Origin: JACPFV01 sp035526825
GTDB lineage: Bacteria; Pseudomonadota; Gammaproteobacteria; Nevskiales; Nevskiaceae
Reading direction: 5' to 3'
Assembly: GCA_035526825.1 (NCBI GenBank)
Contig: DATLBT010000030.1
Span: forward strand, 1 to 20,894
Length of the DNA stretch: 20,894 nt
Below the pieces are notes generated by a model that did not search any database, was not told the DNA's origin, and worked only from the letters and a program-made list of their open reading frames with translations. Position 1 is the first letter of the stretch, and every line of letters begins with the position of its first letter. The translations under genes were made by a program, and so were the position numbers. Positions 17,172-20,894 of the stretch are shown piece after piece.

Positions 17172-18407
17172 TCAGCGTGCTCCCGCGCCGAGGACTTCGG
17201 CACTGTGTTCGCCGAGCGCGGGGCTCGCGGCCACCGGCGGCGGCGGCGTGCTGAAGCGGATCGGCAAGTCGAACGCCGGCTTGCCGTTGTCGTCGACGAC
17301 GAGGCCGCGCGCCCGGAGTTGCGCGTTCTCGAGCGCTTCCTCGAGCGTCAGCACGGGAGTGACGCAGGCGTCCTGCGCGGCCAGCAGTTCGACCCAGGCA
17401 TCGCGCGTCCGCGTGCGGAACACGGCGCGCAGCGCGAGGCGCAGCGGCGCGAGGTAACGGCGTGCCTGCTCGGGATTGCGCAATTTGTCGCCGAAGCTGC
17501 CGAACGCGTTGATCGTGGCCTTGGGCCCGCCTGCGCCTTCGGCCTTCGCTGCCTTGGCCTTGGGCGCCGGCATCACGCGCGCGAGCGCGCCGCGCAGCAG
17601 CGACGGCGAACTGTCCAGCAACGCCTGGCCGAGGCGCTTGAGGAATTTGGGCTCGAGCGCGCCGACCGCGAGGAACTTGCCGTCTCGGCATTTGTAGATG
17701 GCGTAGTTCGGCAGCGCGCCAGACAGGATGTCGCCACCGCGAGAAAAGCCGTGGCCGAACTGGCGCAACGACGCCAGCGCGATGACCTGCAGCGCCGCCG
17801 AGCCGTCGGTCATGCTGACGTCGACGAAGCTGCCGACGCCGGACGCGCGCGCGCCCAGCAGCGCCGCGAGGATGCCGATGGCGCAGGTCAGCGCGCCGCC
17901 GGCGAGGTCCGCGACCTGCAGGTTGATTTGCGCCGGTGGCCCGCCGGCACTGCCGAACTGGTCGAGCGCACCGGCGATCGCGAGATAGTTGAGGTCGTGC
18001 CCGGCCCAGTCGCGGTACGGGCCGGTCTGGCCATAGCCGGTGAGCGCGGCGTAGACCAGTTTCGGGTTGATCTGCTTGAGCACGTCGTAGCCGCAGCCGA
18101 GCCGGTCCATCACGCCGGGGCGGAACGACTCGAGCACCACGTCGGCGCCCTCGACCAGCTTCTTGAACGCGGCGAGGTCCGCGGGTTTTTTCAAGTCGAG
18201 CGCGACGGATTTCTTGCCGCGATTGACCTGCGCGAACAATTCCGGCGACTCGCGCGCGTAGTCGCCAGCGCCAGGCTCCTCGATCTTGATCACCTCGGCG
18301 CCGAGTTGCGCGAGGTACAGCGAGCAGAACGGTCCCGGCAGGAGGCGGGAAAGATCGAGGACGCGCACGCCCTGCAGCAGGGGATTGCCCTTCATTTTAG
18401 CGATCAT
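17172..18407 (-). CDS. CaiB/BaiF family (class III) CoA-transferase, alpha-methylacyl-CoA racemase-like
   Basis: Either a 2-methylacyl-CoA racemase (branched-chain or sterol side-chain acyl-CoA metabolism) or a CoA-transferase. It has 411 residues. The N-terminal VRVLDLSRLLPGPFCSLYLA and GAEVIKIEEPGAGDYAR are family hallmarks. H137 (AGHDLNYLAIAGAL) and D167 (QVADLAGGALTC) are 30 residues apart, as are the racemase catalytic pair H126/D156 of the mycobacterial enzyme, which favours the racemase subgroup. An Ala/Lys/Gly-rich stretch near residues 290-303 (PAPKAKAAKAEGAGGPK) looks like an insertion and makes the protein longer than the usual 360-380. The start could also be the ATG at 18395; neither has a good Shine-Dalgarno. 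Confidence 0.9.
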   Translation of the reverse strand: MIAKMKGNPLLQGVRVLDLSRLLPGPFCSLYLAQLGAEVIKIEEPGAGDYARESPELFAQVNRGKKSVALDLKKPADLAAFKKLVEGADVVLESFRPGVMDRLGCGYDVLKQINPKLVYAALTGYGQTGPYRDWAGHDLNYLAIAGALDQFGSAGGPPAQINLQVADLAGGALTCAIGILAALLGARASGVGSFVDVSMTDGSAALQVIALASLRQFGHGFSRGGDILSGALPNYAIYKCRDGKFLAVGALEPKFLKRLGQALLDSSPSLLRGALARVMPAPKAKAAKAEGAGGPKATINAFGSFGDKLRNPEQARRYLAPLRLALRAVFRTRTRDAWVELLAAQDACVTPVLTLEEALENAQLRARGLVVDDNGKPAFDLPIRFSTPPPPVAASPALGEHSAEVLGAGAR

Positions 18408-18447
18408 GCAGCGCGCAGATTACCGGAAAGCGCTAGAGTCCCGCGCC

Positions 18448-19206
18448 ATGAGCAGCGTCGCGCCCACCAGCCAAATCACGACGCCCGCGCCGTCGTGGGC
18501 GGTGGCCATGCGCCGCTGGAACCAATGGCTCATGTTCGACGCATTCGGCGGACCGCGGCCGCTGAAACTCGCCTGGGTCATCAACTTCCAGAAAGCCGGC
18601 TGCTTTCCGTTCTACGCGCTGCTGATGTGGGCTTTTGCGGACCGGACGCCGTGGGCGACGTCGACGGCAGCCTTCGTCTACCTCGCGATGCACGGCTCCT
18701 ACGGCCTCGTCTGGCTGTTGAAGGACATGGTGTTTCCCGATCCCAACTGGCAAGGCCGCGCGACGGTGGGCGGCTGCCTCTACACGGCGATGGGCCTCGC
18801 CTTCTACTGGGCCATCGGCTTTGTCCTGATCGCCGGCATATCGCAACCCGACTATCCGCTGCCCGAGCCGGCGTGGTTCGCGCTGTGCGTGACGCTCTAC
18901 GTGCTCGGCGCGATCGTGATGTTCGGCAGCGACGTGCAGAAATTCGTGCAGCTGCGCGCCAAGCGCGGGCTGATCACCAATGGCCTGTTCACGTACGTGC
19001 GCCACCCGAACTACCTCGGCGAGATGATGATCTATGGCAGCTTCGCGCTGATGGCGTGGCACTGGCTGCCCGTGCTCGTACTCGCCTACATCTGGCTCGG
19101 CTTGTTCTCGGTGAACATGGTGATGAAGGAAGCCAGCATGTCGAGATACCCCGAATGGGCCGACTACAAGCGCCGCAGCTGGTGGCTGGTGCCGGGCATC
19201 TTTTGA
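18448..19206 (+). CDS. Membrane methyltransferase-like protein (ICMT / DUF1295 type)
   Basis: A multi-span protein of 252 residues with about five to six hydrophobic segments (for example 48-63, 69-85, 110-132, 140-160). The C-terminal part has the signature of isoprenylcysteine methyltransferase/steroid-reductase-like membrane enzymes: GLFTYVRHPNYLGEMMIYGSF, then ASMSRYPEWADYKRRSWWLVP. These families bind S-adenosylmethionine or NADPH at that motif; the substrate here is unknown. I chose the ATG at 18448; an in-frame ATG at 18406 overlaps the start of the divergent CoA-transferase gene (CATG) and is less likely. Only 40 nt separate the two divergent genes, and no clear promoter fits there. 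The DMT transporter follows after 10 nt. Confidence 0.82.
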   Translation: MSSVAPTSQITTPAPSWAVAMRRWNQWLMFDAFGGPRPLKLAWVINFQKAGCFPFYALLMWAFADRTPWATSTAAFVYLAMHGSYGLVWLLKDMVFPDPNWQGRATVGGCLYTAMGLAFYWAIGFVLIAGISQPDYPLPEPAWFALCVTLYVLGAIVMFGSDVQKFVQLRAKRGLITNGLFTYVRHPNYLGEMMIYGSFALMAWHWLPVLVLAYIWLGLFSVNMVMKEASMSRYPEWADYKRRSWWLVPGIF

Positions 19207-19216
19207 CGGACGCCTT

Positions 19217-20101
19217 TTGATCGAGCGCGACAACCGCCGCGGCATCGTGCTGATGTTGCTGGCCGTGCTGCTGCTTTCATTGATGGACGCGGGGCTGAAG
19301 GCGCTAAGCCCGCACTACTCGCCCCTGCAAGTCGCCGCACTGCGCGGCGGCGCGTCCTGGCCCCTCGTCACCGCGTGGATCCTGCTGCGCAGCGGCGTCG
19401 GCGCGCTCAAGCCGGTGCGCTGGAGCTTGCACCTCCTGCGCGGCGCCATTGGCGTGACGATGATGACGGCCTTCGTCTACGCGCTGCGCGAACTGCCTCT
19501 GACCACGGCCTACACGCTGTTCTTCATCGCGCCACTGCTCATCACGCTGATGTCGCGACCGCTGCTCGGCGAGACGATCGGGCTGCACCGCTGGGTGGCC
19601 ATCGTCGGCGGCTTCGTCGGCGTGCTCGTCGCCCTGCGGCCCAGCACTGGCGGTGCTGGCATCGTCGCGAGCCTTTGCGTGATCGCTGCCGCATCGGGCT
19701 ACGCGTTGTCTGCAATTACGGTGCGCGTCCTTGCGCGCACCGATAGCCCCGAGGCGATGGTGTTCTGGGTGATCACGCTGATGACGCTGGGCGCGGGCGT
19801 GCTCGCCGGGCCAGGCTGGATGCCGGTGCGCCTCGAGCACGGGTGGCTGATCGCCGCGGTGGGCCTCACCGGTGCGCTCGGCCAGTTCGCGATCACCGGA
19901 GCCTTCGTGCGCGGCGAGGCCTCGGTGCTGGCGCCGCTCGAGTACACCGCGCTGGTGTGGTCGGTGGCGTTCGATGCGCTGCTGTGGGCAGTGCTGCCCG
20001 AGGCCGCGACCTGGCTCGGCGCCGCGATCATCGTCGCTTGCGGCGTTTACCTCGTGCGACAGGAACGCGTGGCCGCGATGGCGGCGAACCCGCAGCCCTG
20101 A
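19217..20101 (+). CDS. EamA-domain DMT superfamily transporter
   Basis: A predicted inner-membrane permease of the drug/metabolite transporter superfamily; the substrate cannot be told. The 294 residues have about ten hydrophobic helices in two EamA repeats of roughly 130 residues each. The first ends near LGETIGLHRWVAIVGGFVGVLVAL and the second near ALLWAVLPEAATWLGAAIIV. The start is TTG at 19217, since (M)IERDNRRGIVLMLLAVLLL gives a proper short cytoplasmic lead into helix 1; the next ATG would cut that helix. It lies 10 nt after the methyltransferase-like gene, probably in one operon, and converges on the cupin gene with a 13-nt gap. Confidence 0.88.
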   Translation: MIERDNRRGIVLMLLAVLLLSLMDAGLKALSPHYSPLQVAALRGGASWPLVTAWILLRSGVGALKPVRWSLHLLRGAIGVTMMTAFVYALRELPLTTAYTLFFIAPLLITLMSRPLLGETIGLHRWVAIVGGFVGVLVALRPSTGGAGIVASLCVIAAASGYALSAITVRVLARTDSPEAMVFWVITLMTLGAGVLAGPGWMPVRLEHGWLIAAVGLTGALGQFAITGAFVRGEASVLAPLEYTALVWSVAFDALLWAVLPEAATWLGAAIIVACGVYLVRQERVAAMAANPQP

Positions 20102-20114
20102 CGCACGATCCGAA

Positions 20115-20894
20115 CTAGCCCGCGAACAAACTCCGCGACTTGTCCAGCGCCTGGACGACCGCGCCGTACCCTGTGCGCAGCCTGCGGTCTGCGGCGTAAA
20201 CGAGTTGGGCGGCCTTATCCCACGAGCGCGAGACACCTGGCACCGGGGGGTCGATGCCAAACCTGCGAGCGTGGCCATTGGCGTTGTGCACGCCGGCGCA
20301 AAACTTGGATCGATGGCTGCGAAACGTGATGCTCAGCGAGATGGAAACATCGCTCTCGGTCTTGACCCAGTGCGGCGCGTGCAGCGGAAAGTGCACACCC
20401 TGCCCCGCGGCCAAGGGCAGCACCCACGCGCTCGCCATGAAATCGTCGTGGTAAGGCAGGTTGCGGTTGCTGCCTACGCTGGCGTAGAACTTGTCGAGTG
20501 CCTCCTCGGTCAGCACCTGGCGATTGGCAGCGTCCCACATGTGCACCGTCTTGCGACCCTTCACCTGCAGCAGGAAATTGTGCTCGGGATCGAAATGGAA
20601 GGGCGTCACGGCGCTGCATGAACTGATGAACAGGAAGGCTTCGCGCTGGTACATCCCCGGGCACGACGGCTCCGAGAACGGTTTGACTTCATCAAGGAGC
20701 TCGTCGACCAGCGCCTTGTAGGGCGGGTCGTGCTCTATCTGCCGGAGCAGCACCCAGGTGGGCCGCTCGCCCACCGCAAGGATGGTCTCGTTGCACGGCA
20801 GTGTTGGCCGGTTGGTTAGATCCGGCTTGCCGTAGGCAGCCGTCTGGCCTGAGTTCCATTCAACCAGGCCGGGATCGAGGCGACCGGACAGCGC
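20115..20894 (-). CDS. Cupin-like (JmjC/Cupin_8 type) oxygenase, 5' end outside window
   Basis: The frame is open to the right edge, so the N terminus is missing and 259 residues are seen. A double-stranded beta-helix fold is suggested by PFHFDPEHNFLLQVKGRKTV, giving an HxD iron-binding pair, followed about 75 residues later by HFPLHAPHWVKTE, whose last His is the likely third ligand. Lys/Arg in KGRKTVHMWD is typical for 2-oxoglutarate or substrate contact in JmjC-like hydroxylases. The upstream part (NETILAVGERPTWVLLRQIE) has no further recognisable motif. The substrate is unknown; protein hydroxylation or small-molecule oxidation are both possible. It ends 13 nt from the convergent DMT gene. 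Confidence 0.85.
   Translation of the reverse strand, partial: ALSGRLDPGLVEWNSGQTAAYGKPDLTNRPTLPCNETILAVGERPTWVLLRQIEHDPPYKALVDELLDEVKPFSEPSCPGMYQREAFLFISSCSAVTPFHFDPEHNFLLQVKGRKTVHMWDAANRQVLTEEALDKFYASVGSNRNLPYHDDFMASAWVLPLAAGQGVHFPLHAPHWVKTESDVSISLSITFRSHRSKFCAGVHNANGHARRFGIDPPVPGVSRSWDKAAQLVYAADRRLRTGYGAVVQALDKSRSLFAG

Noticed and set aside
18406..18447. An upstream ATG for the methyltransferase-like gene, overlapping the CoA-transferase start as CATG
   Set aside because: It adds 14 residues (basic and polar) with no family support and no SD. The shared CATG is a palindrome and expected by chance.
16956..19220. A 754-codon open frame on the plus strand
   Set aside because: It runs antisense to can and the CoA-transferase and then out of frame through the methyltransferase gene. 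Its Arg/Ala/Asp/Glu-rich composition is that of a GC-rich shadow frame.

Overview
The window is a GC-rich, tightly packed stretch of a bacterial chromosome, almost certainly from a gammaproteobacterium. The order ispB | rplU-rpmA-obgE-proB | rpsT | murJ-ribF-ileS-lspA-ispH | type IV pilus minor-pilin/pilY1 genes is the one I know from Pseudomonas aeruginosa and from xanthomonad-like relatives. The high GC, the mixed GTG/TTG starts and the accessory genes would suit the Xanthomonadales/Nevskiales/Steroidobacterales side of the class, but that finer placement is inference.

Layout. (1) 1-3932: the end of a type IV pilus block, with a PilY1 adhesin/tip protein cut by the left edge, a strong terminator, a likely promoter, then a FimT/GspH-type pseudopilin. 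(2) 3963-10811, minus strand: murJ-ribF-ileS-lspA-ispH, a close-spaced envelope/isoprenoid/translation operon. (3) 10847-11224: rpsT (ribosomal protein S20) with its own promoter, a TTG start and a terminator. (4) 11231-11332: a hairpin-rich interspersed repeat that runs into the end of proB and supplies its stop codon. (5) 11322-14396, minus strand: rplU-rpmA-(terminator)-obgE-proB. (6) 14397-14522: a divergent control region with two back-to-back sigma-70 promoters, for rplU and ispB. (7) 14523-15592: ispB followed after 3 nt by tRNA-Pro(CGG). (8) 15602-18407, minus strand: an acidic-linker outer-membrane barrel protein, a beta-carbonic anhydrase and an AMACR-like CoA-transferase. (9) 18448-20101: a membrane methyltransferase-like protein and an EamA/DMT transporter. 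(10) 20115-20894, minus strand: a cupin/JmjC-like oxygenase cut by the right edge.

How the genes work together. The central part is housekeeping: ribosomal proteins S20, L21 and L27, the ribosome-assembly GTPase Obg, Ile-tRNA charging, flavin cofactor synthesis, lipid II flipping, lipoprotein maturation, the last step of isopentenyl diphosphate synthesis (IspH) and polyprenyl diphosphate synthesis (IspB) for the quinone side chain. Start/stop overlaps (lspA-ispH, obgE-proB) and a 2-nt gap (CoA-transferase-can) suggest translational coupling. No stretch above 300 bases lacks a gene. I see no CRISPR array, insertion sequence, prophage or defence system, and I do not see a clearly new multi-gene system. 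The most unusual points are a duplicated six-cysteine module in PilY1, the repeat-derived proB stop codon, the architecture of the rplU/ispB promoter region and a KPKT repeat tail on Obg.
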